Shown here piece by piece: positions 32,934-41,873 of a stretch of 64,000 bases of DNA. Numbering within the stretch: the stretch's first letter is position 1; every line of letters starts with the position of its first letter. The translations under genes and the position numbers were made by a program. This DNA is from Miltoncostaea sp036826475. GTDB taxonomy: Bacteria > Actinomycetota > Thermoleophilia > Miltoncostaeales > Miltoncostaeaceae. The stretch lies in NCBI GenBank assembly GCA_036826475.1, contig DAISWG010000001.1:1-64000 (forward strand). The letters are read 5' to 3'. Below the pieces are notes generated by a model. It was not told the DNA's origin and did not search any database. It saw nothing but the letters and a program-made list of their open reading frames with translations.

Positions 32934-33934
32934 TGCGGGCGATGGTCCTCAGGCGGCCCGGGCCGGCGGACGGCGCGGGGCCACTCGTCCCGGAGGAGCG
33001 CGACGACCCCGTCCCGGGTGACGGCGAGCTGCTGCTGGCGGTCGAGGCCTGCGCCGTCTGCCGCACCGACCTCCAGCTCGCCGAGGGCGACCTGCCGGCG
33101 CGCGGCGTGCCCCGCGTGCCCGGTCACCAGGTCGTCGGGACGGTCGCGGCCATCGGCCCGGGCGTGCGGGGCTGGCGCGAGGGCGACCGGGCCGGCGCGT
33201 ACTGGCTGGCGGGCGCCGACGGCACCTGCCGCCACTGCCGCGCGGGGCGGGAGAACCTGTGCGAGCGGGCGGAGTTCCACGGCTGGGACCGCGACGGCGG
33301 CTACGCCGACCGCATGCTGGTGCGGGCCGCCTTCGCCGCGCGCCTGCCCGCCGACGCGGACGCGGTGGCGGTGGCGCCGCTGCTGTGCGGCGGCGTGATC
33401 GGGCACCGGGCGCTCCGGCTCACCGGCGCCGGGCGGGGCTCGCGCCTGGGGCTCTACGGGTTCGGCGCATCCGCACTCTGCGTGATCCAGGAGGCCGTCC
33501 ACCTGGGGTGCGAGGTGCACGTGCGCACCCGGTCCGAGCGCGAGCAGGAGCGGGCCCGCGCCCTCGGCGCGCGGTCGGCCGGCGCCTACGGCGACCCCCC
33601 GCCCCCCGCGCTGGACGCGGCCATCACCTTCGCGCCCGCCGGCGACGTGGTGGTGGCCGCGCTCGCCGCGCTCGACCGCGGCGGCGTGGTCGTGGTGAAC
33701 GCCATCCACCTCGACCGGGTGCCGCAGTTCGACTACGACCTGCTGTGGTGGGAGCGCGAGCTGCGGAGCGTCGCCAATGTCGCCCGCCGCGACGCCCGCG
33801 AGTTCCTCGACCTGGCGCTGACGATCCCGGTCCGCACCGAGACGGAGGTGCACCCCCTCGAGGAGGCCAACGCCGCGCTGGCCCGCCTCGCCCGCGGCGA
33901 GGTCGCCGGGGCGGCGGTGCTGCGGTGCGCCTAG
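32933..33934 (+). CDS. Zinc-dependent alcohol dehydrogenase
   Basis: A 333-residue medium-chain dehydrogenase of the AdhA-like type. Catalytic zinc ligands are in ACAVCRTDLQ (Cys) and VPGHQVVG (His). The structural zinc loop is GTCRHCRAGRENLC, where three Cys are present but the usual first Cys is an Asp. The NAD(P) site is LGLYGFGASALCVIQ. It follows the secreted-protein gene with a TGATG overlap and precedes the BrkB-like gene with a TAGTG overlap. Substrate unknown. Confidence 0.85.
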   Translation: MRAMVLRRPGPADGAGPLVPEERDDPVPGDGELLLAVEACAVCRTDLQLAEGDLPARGVPRVPGHQVVGTVAAIGPGVRGWREGDRAGAYWLAGADGTCRHCRAGRENLCERAEFHGWDRDGGYADRMLVRAAFAARLPADADAVAVAPLLCGGVIGHRALRLTGAGRGSRLGLYGFGASALCVIQEAVHLGCEVHVRTRSEREQERARALGARSAGAYGDPPPPALDAAITFAPAGDVVVAALAALDRGGVVVVNAIHLDRVPQFDYDLLWWERELRSVANVARRDAREFLDLALTIPVRTETEVHPLEEANAALARLARGEVAGAAVLRCA

Positions 33935-34878
33935 TGCCGGATCTCGGGCGCGCGGGCGGGATGCTGGTCGAGTGGATCCGGCGCTCGCTGGCCCGCTTCA
34001 CCCACGTCGCCGGGTCGCGGCAGTCGGCGGCGATCGCCTACTACGTCCTGCTGTCCCTGTTCCCGCTCATCCTGTTCCTCGCGTCGGTCGCGGGCCTCGT
34101 GCTGCGCAACGAGGAGCTGCGGGCCGACTTCGTGTCGGCCCTCGCCGACGCCCTGCCCGTGACCGAGTCGGGCACGAACGAGATCGAGAGCGCGTTGAAG
34201 GGCGTGAGCGCCAACGCCGGGACCATCGGGCTCATCAGCCTGGTCACCCTGCTGTGGACGGCGAGCGGGATGATGGGCGCGATCCGCGGCAGCCTCGACG
34301 CGATCGACCCCGACACCCCGCCCCGGCCCTTCGCCCGCGGGAAGATCGTGGACCTGATCATGCTCGCGGGCGCGGCGGTGCTGCTGAGCGTCTCCGCGGG
34401 CGTGACCGTGGCGACGCGCGTGGCCCGCGAGGAGGTCCAGGACTCGGTCGGGTTCTCCGGCCTGCTCTACGACGTGGTGCGCGAGCTCGTCCCGGTCGCC
34501 GTGGGCACCGGCCTGCTGGTCCTGCTGCTGCGCTACGCGCCGTCGGGCGCGCCGAGGACGCGCGACATCTGGCCGGCGGCGCTGGTCGGGTCGATCCTGC
34601 TGTGGGGCCTGTCGGTGGGGTTCGCGTCGTTCATCGACGCGTTCGGCCGCTACAACCTGGTCTACGGCTCGCTCGCGGCCATCGTCGTGTTCCTGTTCTT
34701 CGTGTACCTGGCGGCCAACATCGTGCTGCTGTCGGCGGCGTTCGCGGCGGAGTGGCGCGGCGTCCGCACCGAGGAACCCGGCACCGGCCCGCCGGGGCCG
34801 GGGATCTGGACCGAGATCCTGGTGTTCGTCAGGGGTCTGTGGGTGGCGGAGCAGCGTCCGCGAAAGCCCGAGGAGTGA
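33934..34878 (+). CDS. YihY/BrkB-family membrane protein
   Basis: A 314-residue inner-membrane protein of the YihY (formerly RNase BN) family. It has about six membrane segments, with family blocks SAAIAYYVLLSLFPLILFLA near the N-terminus, LLWTASGMMGAIRGSLDAI in the middle, and YGSLAAIVVFLFFVYLAANIVLLSA near the end. Start uncertain: the GTG at 33934 overlaps the stop upstream (TAGTG), while an ATG at 33961 also fits. The true function of the family is unresolved; transport is the leading idea. Confidence 0.85.
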   Translation: MPDLGRAGGMLVEWIRRSLARFTHVAGSRQSAAIAYYVLLSLFPLILFLASVAGLVLRNEELRADFVSALADALPVTESGTNEIESALKGVSANAGTIGLISLVTLLWTASGMMGAIRGSLDAIDPDTPPRPFARGKIVDLIMLAGAAVLLSVSAGVTVATRVAREEVQDSVGFSGLLYDVVRELVPVAVGTGLLVLLLRYAPSGAPRTRDIWPAALVGSILLWGLSVGFASFIDAFGRYNLVYGSLAAIVVFLFFVYLAANIVLLSAAFAAEWRGVRTEEPGTGPPGPGIWTEILVFVRGLWVAEQRPRKPEE

Positions 34879-34989
34879 CCCGCCGGGGGTCGCGGGAAGA
34901 ATTTCCGGGAGAGGATGTCGATCGCCGGCCGCGCCGTTCGTCGCGTGGGTGAGCGGCGGGAGACGCCCGCCACGGACGAGGAGGACGAC

Positions 34990-35418
34990 ATGCGGGTCAT
35001 GGTCATCGTGAAGGGCGACGAGCGGACCGAGGCGGGCGTGATGCCCACCGCCGAGGAGCTGGACGCGATGGGGAGGTTCAACACCGAGCTGGTGAACGCC
35101 GGGATCATGCTCGCCGGCGAGGGCCTCAAGCCCACCCGGGACGGCGTGCGCATCGCCTACGAGGGCGGCGGCAGGGCGTCGGCCACCGACGGCCCCTTCG
35201 CCGAGACCAAGGAGCTCATCGCGGGCTTCTGGATCCTCGAGGTCACGTCCATGGACGAGGCCGTGGAGTGGATGCGCCGCGCCCCGTTCGGCCCGGGCGA
35301 GTCGATCGACATCCGGCCGGTGTTCGAGCTCGAGGACTTCGGCGAGGAGCTCACGCCCGAGACGCGCGCCGCCGAGGAGGGGCGCCGCCGGAGGATCGAG
35401 GAGCAGCACGCCGGCTAG
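34990..35418 (+). CDS. DGPF-domain (YCII-related) protein
   Basis: A 142-residue protein of the YCII/DGPF group with the diagnostic segment SATDGPFAETKELIAGFWIL. ATG start with GAGGAGG upstream. It is translationally coupled to the next gene (TAGTG), an ECF42-type sigma factor, and this DGPF plus sigma pairing is the hallmark of the ECF42 group, in which DGPF proteins are the regulated targets. The enzymatic role of DGPF proteins is unknown. Confidence 0.88.
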   Translation: MRVMVIVKGDERTEAGVMPTAEELDAMGRFNTELVNAGIMLAGEGLKPTRDGVRIAYEGGGRASATDGPFAETKELIAGFWILEVTSMDEAVEWMRRAPFGPGESIDIRPVFELEDFGEELTPETRAAEEGRRRRIEEQHAG

Positions 35419-36695
35419 TGGCGCGAGACGTCAACAGCGCGATCGACGCCGTCTGGCGGATCGAGTCGCCCCGGCTCATCGCCGCCCTCGCCCGCATGAC
35501 GGGGGACATCGGCCGGGCCGAGGACCTCGCCCAGGACGCGCTGGTGGTCGCGCTGGAGAAGTGGCCCGGGTCGGGCGTGCCGGACAACCCGGGCGCCTGG
35601 CTCATGGCCACCGCCAAGCACCGTGCCATCGACGGGATGCGCCGCGACGCCAACCTCCGGCGCAAGACGGAGGAGCTGGGGCGCGACCGCGAGGAGCTCC
35701 AGATGACGCCACCCGATCTCGAGGCGGCCATGGACGACCGGATCGGCGACGACCTGCTCAGCCTCATCTTCACGACGTGCCACCCCGTGCTCTCCACCGA
35801 CGCCCGGGTGGCGCTGACGCTGCGGATGCTGGGCGGCCTCACCACCGATGAGATCGCCCGCGCCTTCCTCGTCCCCGAGCCCACCCTGGCCCAGCGGATC
35901 GTGCGCGCCAAACGCACCCTGGGCGAGGCGAACGTGCCGTTCGAGACCCCCACCGGCCCCGAGCTCTCGGCGCGCCTCGCCTCGGTGCTCGAGGTCGTCT
36001 ACCTGATCTTCAACGAGGGCTACTCCGCCACGGCCGGCGACGACTGGGTGCGGCCCGCGCTGTGCGGGGACGCGCTCCGCCTGGGGCGGATCCTCGCGGG
36101 GCTCGCGCCACGGGAGCCCGAGGTGCACGGCCTGGTCGCCCTGATGGAGATCCACGCGAGCCGCACCCGCGCCCGCGTCGCCCGCGACGGCACGCCGATC
36201 CTGCTGCTCGACCAGGACCGGGCGCGCTGGGACCGCATCCTGATCGGCCGGGGCCTGGACGCCCTGGGCCGCGCGCAGGAGCTCGGCCCGCTCGGCCCGT
36301 ACGGACTCCAGGCGGCGATCGCCGCATGCCACGCCCGCGCCGCGCGGCCGGAGGACACCGACTGGGAGCGGATCGCGGCCCTCTACGACGCGCTGGCCCA
36401 GCTGCAGCCGTCGCCGGTCGTCGAGCTCAACCGGGCCGTGGCGCTGTCGATGGCGTTCGGGCCCCAGGCCGGCCTCGAGGTGGTGGACGGGCTCGTCCGG
36501 GAGCCGTCCCTGGCGGGCTACCACTGGCTGCCGAGCGTCCGCGGCGACCTGCTGGCGAAGCTCGGCCGCCGGGACGAGGCCCGCGACGAGTTCGCCCGCG
36601 CCGCCGAGATGACCCGCAACACCCGGGAGCGCGACCTGCTGCTGGCGCGCGCCGCCGAGATGGACCGTCCCCGCACGACGAGCGAAGGAGGCTGA
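35418..36695 (+). CDS. ECF42-type RNA polymerase sigma factor with C-terminal extension
   Basis: A 425-residue sigma factor. Region sigma2 includes RLIAALARMTGDIGRAEDLAQDALVVALEKW (only landmarks given) and sigma4 has LTTDEIARAFLVPEPTLAQR. Beyond residue 180 is a long helical TPR-like extension (LEVVYLIFNEGYSA, RDELLAKLGRRDEARDEF), which is what separates ECF42 from ordinary 200-residue ECF factors and replaces an anti-sigma factor. GTG start overlapping the DGPF gene. It should direct transcription of this cassette. Confidence 0.9.
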   Translation: MARDVNSAIDAVWRIESPRLIAALARMTGDIGRAEDLAQDALVVALEKWPGSGVPDNPGAWLMATAKHRAIDGMRRDANLRRKTEELGRDREELQMTPPDLEAAMDDRIGDDLLSLIFTTCHPVLSTDARVALTLRMLGGLTTDEIARAFLVPEPTLAQRIVRAKRTLGEANVPFETPTGPELSARLASVLEVVYLIFNEGYSATAGDDWVRPALCGDALRLGRILAGLAPREPEVHGLVALMEIHASRTRARVARDGTPILLLDQDRARWDRILIGRGLDALGRAQELGPLGPYGLQAAIAACHARAARPEDTDWERIAALYDALAQLQPSPVVELNRAVALSMAFGPQAGLEVVDGLVREPSLAGYHWLPSVRGDLLAKLGRRDEARDEFARAAEMTRNTRERDLLLARAAEMDRPRTTSEGG

Positions 36696-36696
36696 C

Positions 36697-37242
36697 GTGG
36701 GGATCCACGTGCACGAGTTCATGAGCCTGGACGGCGTCATCGACGCCCCGGTGTGGTCGTTCGAGTACGGCTTCGACGACGGCCAGGCCGAGGACCTGGG
36801 GGCGGTCACCGGCGCCAGCTCCGCCATCCTCCTGGGCCGGGTGACGTACGAGATGTTCGCGCCGGCGTGGTCGACCCGGACCGTCGAGGACGACCCGGGG
36901 GCGCCGTTCTTCAACGACACCCCCAAGCACGTCGTGTCGTCCACCCTGGCGGACCCCGAGTGGAGCAACTCCAGCGTGCTCGGGACGTACGACCCCGACG
37001 CCATCGCCCGCCTGCGGGAGGGGACGGAGGGCGACGTGTTCGTCGCCGGCAGCGGCACCCTGGTGCGCGCGATGCTGGCCGACGGCCTGGTCGATGCGCT
37101 GCACCTGTTCGTCTTCCCACTCACGCTCGGCGAGGGGCCGCGCCTGTTCCCCGACGGGGCCCCGCCCCGCAGGCTGGAGCTGGCCGAGTCCCGTCCCTAC
37201 GCCAACGGGGTCGTCTGGATGAGCTACCGCCCGGTGGGCTGA
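36697..37242 (+). CDS. Dihydrofolate reductase-like (RibD C-terminal domain) protein
   Basis: A 181-residue NADPH-binding reductase of the RibD_C/DHFR superfamily. It starts HEFMSLDGVIDAP, has AILLGRVTYEMFAP, VFVAGSGTLVRAML and LFVFPLTLGEGPRLFPDG. It is not a true folate enzyme; such proteins accompany ECF42-like cassettes often enough to suggest a regulon member. GTG start preceded by GAAGGAG. Its 3' end overlaps the convergent kinase gene by 19 bases. The substrate is unknown. Confidence 0.85.
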   Translation: MGIHVHEFMSLDGVIDAPVWSFEYGFDDGQAEDLGAVTGASSAILLGRVTYEMFAPAWSTRTVEDDPGAPFFNDTPKHVVSSTLADPEWSNSSVLGTYDPDAIARLREGTEGDVFVAGSGTLVRAMLADGLVDALHLFVFPLTLGEGPRLFPDGAPPRRLELAESRPYANGVVWMSYRPVG

Positions 37243-38369
37243 GCGACCGGCAGGGGGCGGCCGGGGACCCGCGGCAGACGGGCCCCGAGCCGCCACCCGC
37301 CGCCCTCCGGCCCGGCGTCCAGCGTGCCGCCCGCCGCCTCCACCCGCTCGCGCAGGCCGCGCAGGCCGTTCCCGGTGCCGACGCCGGCCAGCGACGGCTC
37401 GCCCCGGACCGGGCCGTTGACGACGTCGACGGCGAGCGCCGCGGAGTCGCCCGATACCCGGACCGTGACCGGGGCCCCCGCGGCGTAGCGGAGGGCGTTG
37501 GTGAGGCCCTCCTGGACCACGCGGTACGCCAGGCGGGCCGCCTCCGGCGCGACGCCGGAGCGATCGCCCCCGAGGACCAGGGTCACGTCCAGCCCGCTGC
37601 CCGACGCACGAGCCACCAGGTCCTCGACCAGCGCGATGTCGGCGTCGGCGCCGGTGGCGCGCTCGTCGGCGAGCAGCTCCACCAGCAGCCCCATCTCGTG
37701 TTCCGCCTGGCGGGCGGCGCCGGCGATCGCCTCGAAGGTCTCGGCGGTCGCCTCGGGGTCGTGCGGGGCGAGGCGCTGCCCGGCCGTGGCCTGGACCACC
37801 ATCACGCTGATGGCGTGGGCCACGATGTCGTGCAGCTCCGACGCGATCCGGGCCCGCTCGTACCGCACGGACAGGGCGGCGTACGCCTCGCGCTCGGCCT
37901 CCAGCTCCCGGGCGCGCTCCGCCAGCTCGTCGGCCACGAGCGCGCGCTCGCGCAACCCCCGCCCCGCCCCCCACCCGGCGACCGGGATGAACAGGTACGG
38001 CGCCGGGGAGTCCCCCACCAGGACGGCCGCCCACACCGACGCCCCGCCGAGGACGACGACGCCGGCGATGCCCATCCACCTCCCGTCGAAGCGCCCCGCC
38101 ACGAACCCGTGCGCCCCGAGCAGGATGACCAGCGCGAAGGTGTCGCCTCCGGGCGCCGTGTCGGCGGCGGCGGCGGCGAGCATCACGCCCGATGCCAGGA
38201 TCCAGGTGGGCGTGGGCGCGACGCGGCCCAGCCCGAGCAGCAGGCCCAGTCCCACCGCCAGGGCCAGCTCGGCCGCGCTGGGGTAGCCCCAGACGAGCGA
38301 GGCGGCGGCGCCCACGGCGCCGCCGCCCAGCGCGATCCAGAGATCGGACCGCCGGAACCCCGCACCCAC
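37224..38369 (-). CDS. NarL-type sensor histidine kinase
   Basis: A 381-residue HisKA_3 sensor kinase. The N-terminal half has five or six membrane segments and no obvious ligand domain; the phospho-acceptor His180 lies in RIASELHDIVAHAISVMVV, and the ATPase has YRVVQEGLTNALRYA (N box) and GTGNGLRGLRERV (G box). It sits seven bases after the partly degenerate second kinase and is opposite the response-regulator fusion, so it is the likely active kinase of the set. The stimulus is unknown. Confidence 0.87.
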   Translation of the reverse strand: MGAGFRRSDLWIALGGGAVGAAASLVWGYPSAAELALAVGLGLLLGLGRVAPTPTWILASGVMLAAAAADTAPGGDTFALVILLGAHGFVAGRFDGRWMGIAGVVVLGGASVWAAVLVGDSPAPYLFIPVAGWGAGRGLRERALVADELAERARELEAEREAYAALSVRYERARIASELHDIVAHAISVMVVQATAGQRLAPHDPEATAETFEAIAGAARQAEHEMGLLVELLADERATGADADIALVEDLVARASGSGLDVTLVLGGDRSGVAPEAARLAYRVVQEGLTNALRYAAGAPVTVRVSGDSAALAVDVVNGPVRGEPSLAGVGTGNGLRGLRERVEAAGGTLDAGPEGGGWRLGARLPRVPGRPLPVAQPTGR

Positions 38370-38376
38370 GACGGAC

Positions 38377-39510
38377 CTACACCGCGGCCAGGATGGGGAG
38401 CGAGACGACGGCCTCGGCGCGGCCGCCGTCCATGGTCGCCTCGAGGCGCCCGTGGTCCAGGGCCGCCCGCTCGCGGGCCCGCTCGATGGCCGCCGCGCCG
38501 CGGCGGCGCATGGGCCCGGTCACCCGCAGCTCCAGCGCCTGGTCGGCGAACCGCACGCCCACCTCGACCCCGGGGGCGTCCTGGACCGCGTCCAGCAGGT
38601 GCTCCACCACGCGGTAGGCCGACAGCTCCACCCCGGCGGGGAGCGCCCGCGGGCTGCCCTCCACCGTCAGGCGGGCGCCGGCGCCCTTCGCCCGGAGCAG
38701 CAGGCCCTCGAGCTGCGTCAGCGCCGGCTGCGACGCGATCTCGGCGTCGCCGGCGTCGTCGCGGAGCACGCCGACCATCGCGCGCATCTCCTCCAGGGTG
38801 CTGCGGCTCTCCGCCTCGATCCGCGCGAGGGTCGCGGCGGCGGCGTCCGGGTCGGCGGCGTCGCCGGCGGCGGCCAGGTCGGCCAGCACGCCCAGGCGGC
38901 GCTGGAGCAGGCCGTCGAGCTCGGCCGACAGCCGGGCCCGGTCGTCGGCGACCTCCAGGCGGGCGCGCTCGTCGCGGGCCGCGCGGAGCTGCTCGGTGCG
39001 GTCCTGGAGCTCGCCGACCAGCCGGCCCCGCGAGCGGACGATCCGCCCCACGACCCACACCGCGACCGCCACGGGGGCCACGAACGTCATCGCCCAGACG
39101 TCGGCGCCGGTGGGCGCGTCGAACGCGCAGCCGAACAGGCCGACCAGCAGCGTGAGGCCCAGGCCGAGGAGCGCCGGGTTCAGGTCGAGGCGGGCGCCGA
39201 CGGCGAACGCCAGGATGAAGCACAGCGGGATCAGGATCCCGCAGCGGATGACGGTGTCGGTGAAGAGCGCGACGTGCAGGCCGGCGAGGGCGGCACAACC
39301 GCCGGCGGCGACGAGCGGGGAGACGCGCCGCCAGAGCAGCGGCACGGCGATGAGCGCGAAGAAGGGAACCGCCCACCAGCTCGCGTCGGGGGTCTCCGAC
39401 GAGCCGGGCTCGAAGGACATGTAGACGGTGGCGAGGCCCACGGCGACCGCGGCGACCGCGATGTCGAGCCAGCCGATGCGGGCCGGGTTGATGGTCATCG
39501 AGCGGATCAT
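38377..39510 (-). CDS. Degenerate sensor kinase-like membrane protein
   Basis: A 377-residue protein with the layout of a NarL-type sensor kinase: four to five N-terminal membrane segments, a coiled linker and a dimerisation region (RARLSAELDGLLQRRLGVLA). The expected phospho-acceptor His is Asp199, and the N-box asparagine is also lost (LLDAVQDA instead of LTNALRYA). It should neither autophosphorylate nor bind ATP normally. It may act as a scaffold or regulator of the intact kinase just downstream. GGAGG precedes the start; a second ATG lies at 39498. Confidence 0.78.
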   Translation of the reverse strand: MIRSMTINPARIGWLDIAVAAVAVGLATVYMSFEPGSSETPDASWWAVPFFALIAVPLLWRRVSPLVAAGGCAALAGLHVALFTDTVIRCGILIPLCFILAFAVGARLDLNPALLGLGLTLLVGLFGCAFDAPTGADVWAMTFVAPVAVAVWVVGRIVRSRGRLVGELQDRTEQLRAARDERARLEVADDRARLSAELDGLLQRRLGVLADLAAAGDAADPDAAAATLARIEAESRSTLEEMRAMVGVLRDDAGDAEIASQPALTQLEGLLLRAKGAGARLTVEGSPRALPAGVELSAYRVVEHLLDAVQDAPGVEVGVRFADQALELRVTGPMRRRGAAAIERARERAALDHGRLEATMDGGRAEAVVSLPILAAV

Positions 39511-39675
39511 GGTTCGGTCGACCTCCGTTCGTAAAGGCGGGTCGCAGTGCCGGTGATGGCGGGAGGATGCGCCGCCCCCCGCCTCCGCCGCGTCATCCGG
39601 CGGGGTGAACGTGTGCGCGGCGCCCTCACCCGCGGGGGTGACGCGGCCCCGGGGCCCTGGGAGGATGCTGGCGAC

Positions 39676-40878
39676 GTGGACGGGCCCTTCGTGACGCTGC
39701 TGATCGCCGATCTGGCCGGCGCCGCCGCGCGCCTGCGCGCCGCGGCCGGCGACGGCGCGGCGGACGCCCGCCGCACCGGGTTCGCGGCCCTGCGGGCCGT
39801 GGCCGCCGAGCACGACGGCCGCGAGGTGCGCGGGTCGGGCGACGGCCTGACGGTGGCGTTCACCGGGGCGGGCGCCGCCGTGCGGTGCGCGGTGGACATG
39901 CAGCGCGCGACCACGGGCGCCGACCCGGACGCGCCGGCGCGGATCGGCCTGGCGGCGGGCGAGCCGGTCGCCGACGGCGACGACCTCTACGGCACGCCGG
40001 TCGAGGTGGCCCGCCGGCTGTGCGAGACGGCCGCCCCGGGGGCGATCATCGCGACCGACGTCGTCCGGCAGATCGCCGGCCCGCGGGCGGCGGGGCTCCT
40101 CCTCCCCGCCGGCTCCCTGCGCCTGCCGGGCGTCCCCGAGCGCGTGGCGGTCGCGGAGGTGCGCTGGCGCGACGGCGACGAGGCGCAGGAACCCGCCGCC
40201 GCGGCGCCGGCCGGCGAGATCACCGTGGTCATCGCGGACGACCAGCGCCTGCTGCGCACCGGTTTCCGCGTGATCCTGGACAGCGAGCCGGACATGCGCG
40301 TGGTCGGGGAGGCGCCCGACGGCGAGGCGGCGGTCGACGTGGTGCGTCGCCACCGTCCCGACGTGGTGCTCATGGACATCCGGATGCCGGAGCTCGACGG
40401 CCTGTCGGCGGCCCGGCGGATCCTGGACGACCCCGGGGTCCCCACAGCAGTCGTGATGCTGACGACCTTCGACCGCGACGAGTACGTCTACGAGGCCCTG
40501 CGCATCGGCGCCAGCGGCTTCCTGCTGAAGGACACGCCCGCCGACCGGCTGCTCGACGCGATCCGGGTGGCCGCATCGGGCGACGCCCTGCTGGCGCCGT
40601 CGATCACCCGCCGGCTCATCGAGCGCTTCGCCCACGCCGCGCGGCCCGAGCCGGACGGCGTCCCCGCGGCCCTCTCGCCGCTGACCGCCCGCGAGCTGGA
40701 CGTGCTGCGACTGGTGGCCCGCGGGATGTCGAACGCCGAGATCGCCGGCGAGCTGGTGCTGGGGGAGAACACCGTCAAGACGCACGTCGCCCGGCTCCTC
40801 GGCAAGCTCGGCCTGCGCGACCGGGTGCAGGCCGTGGTGCTCGCCTACGAGACGGGGCTGGTGGCGCCGGAGGGGTGA
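39676..40878 (+). CDS. Cyclase-homology domain fused to a NarL-type response regulator
   Basis: A 400-residue protein. Residues 1-165 resemble a class III nucleotidyl cyclase domain: LLIADLAGAA with metal Asp12 and GSGDGLTVAF with Asp56. However, the transition-state asparagine position is Glu110 (TPVEVARRL), so activity is doubtful. Residues 181-300 are a receiver domain with Asp234 in VVLMDIRMPELDG and KDTP at the lysine loop. A LuxR-type HTH (LTARELDVLRLVARG to KTHVARLL) ends the protein. The GTG at 39676 is preferred, behind GGAGG; an ATG at 39547 is an alternative. It is divergent from two kinase genes. Confidence 0.82.
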   Translation: MDGPFVTLLIADLAGAAARLRAAAGDGAADARRTGFAALRAVAAEHDGREVRGSGDGLTVAFTGAGAAVRCAVDMQRATTGADPDAPARIGLAAGEPVADGDDLYGTPVEVARRLCETAAPGAIIATDVVRQIAGPRAAGLLLPAGSLRLPGVPERVAVAEVRWRDGDEAQEPAAAAPAGEITVVIADDQRLLRTGFRVILDSEPDMRVVGEAPDGEAAVDVVRRHRPDVVLMDIRMPELDGLSAARRILDDPGVPTAVVMLTTFDRDEYVYEALRIGASGFLLKDTPADRLLDAIRVAASGDALLAPSITRRLIERFAHAARPEPDGVPAALSPLTARELDVLRLVARGMSNAEIAGELVLGENTVKTHVARLLGKLGLRDRVQAVVLAYETGLVAPEG

Positions 40879-40883
40879 GGACG

Positions 40884-41873
40884 ATGCCGCCGGTCGATGA
40901 GCTGCTCCGCGCCGCGAGGGCGCGCCTGCGCCGGCTCACCCCCGCCCGGGCCGCCGCCGCGCAGCGGGCCGGCGGGGTGATCGTCGACATCCGCGCCGAC
41001 GCCCAGCGGGCGGCCGACGGCCTGGTCCCCGGCGCGCTGGTGGTGCCGCGGAACGTGCTGGAGTGGCGCGCCGACCCCGCCTCGCCCCACCGCGACCCCC
41101 GCCTCGCCGAGGCGGGCGGCCCCGTGATCCTGATGTGCGCCGAGGGCTTCCAGTCGAGCCTCGCCGCCGCGACCCTCCAGGACCTGGGCGTGACGGGCGC
41201 GACCGACATGGCGGGTGGCTTCGTTGCGTGGCGGGCCGCCGGGCTGCCGGTGGAGCGGCCTGGGGACGCGGGACGCGCCGCGCACTGGGACCGCGTGTAC
41301 GCCACCCGGGGGACCGACGGGGTGAGCTGGTTCGAGGCGGTCCCGGCGACGTCGCTCGACCTGATCCGGTCGGCGGGCGCCGGACCGGACGACCCGATCG
41401 TCGACGTGGGCGGCGGGGCCTCGCGCCTGGCGGGCGCCGCGCTGGAGGCGGGGTTCCGCGACGTGACGGTCCTCGACCTGGCCGTCCGCGCCCTCGATGC
41501 CGCGCGCGAGCGGCTCGGCGCCACCGCGACACGGGTCTCGTGGGTGGCCGGCGACGTCCTGGCCTGGGTGCCGCCGCGCCGCTACGCCGTCTGGCACGAC
41601 CGGGCCGTCCTCCACTTCCTGACCACCGAGGCCGGCCGCCGCCGCTACGCCGCCACCCTCGCCGCGGCGCTGCGGCCGGGCGGCCACGCCGTGGTGGCGG
41701 CGTTCGCCCCCGACGGCCCCGCGCGGTGCTCGGGGCTGGCGGTGTCCCGGTGGACGGCGGACGGGATCGCCGCCGAGCTGGGACTGGCGCTGGTGGAGGC
41801 CCGCCGGACGGAGCACCGCACCCCGGACGGAACGATCCAGCCCTTCAGCTGGGCGCTGATGCGCCGCGGCTGA
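40884..41873 (+). CDS. Rhodanese-methyltransferase fusion protein
   Basis: A 329-residue two-domain protein. Residues about 1-125 form a rhodanese with active-site Cys85 in LMCAEGFQSSLAAATL and the VPGALVVPRNVLEW region. Residues 130-329 form a SAM-dependent methyltransferase with DPIVDVGGGASRLAGAAL (motif I), VTVLDLAVRALDAAR and HFLTTEAGRRRYAATLAAAL. A thiol group activated by the rhodanese may be methylated by the second domain. ATG at 40884 is chosen for its ribosome site; a GTG at 40875 would overlap the upstream stop. It overlaps the convergent ABC gene by 29 bases. Confidence 0.83.
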   Translation: MPPVDELLRAARARLRRLTPARAAAAQRAGGVIVDIRADAQRAADGLVPGALVVPRNVLEWRADPASPHRDPRLAEAGGPVILMCAEGFQSSLAAATLQDLGVTGATDMAGGFVAWRAAGLPVERPGDAGRAAHWDRVYATRGTDGVSWFEAVPATSLDLIRSAGAGPDDPIVDVGGGASRLAGAALEAGFRDVTVLDLAVRALDAARERLGATATRVSWVAGDVLAWVPPRRYAVWHDRAVLHFLTTEAGRRRYAATLAAALRPGGHAVVAAFAPDGPARCSGLAVSRWTADGIAAELGLALVEARRTEHRTPDGTIQPFSWALMRRG

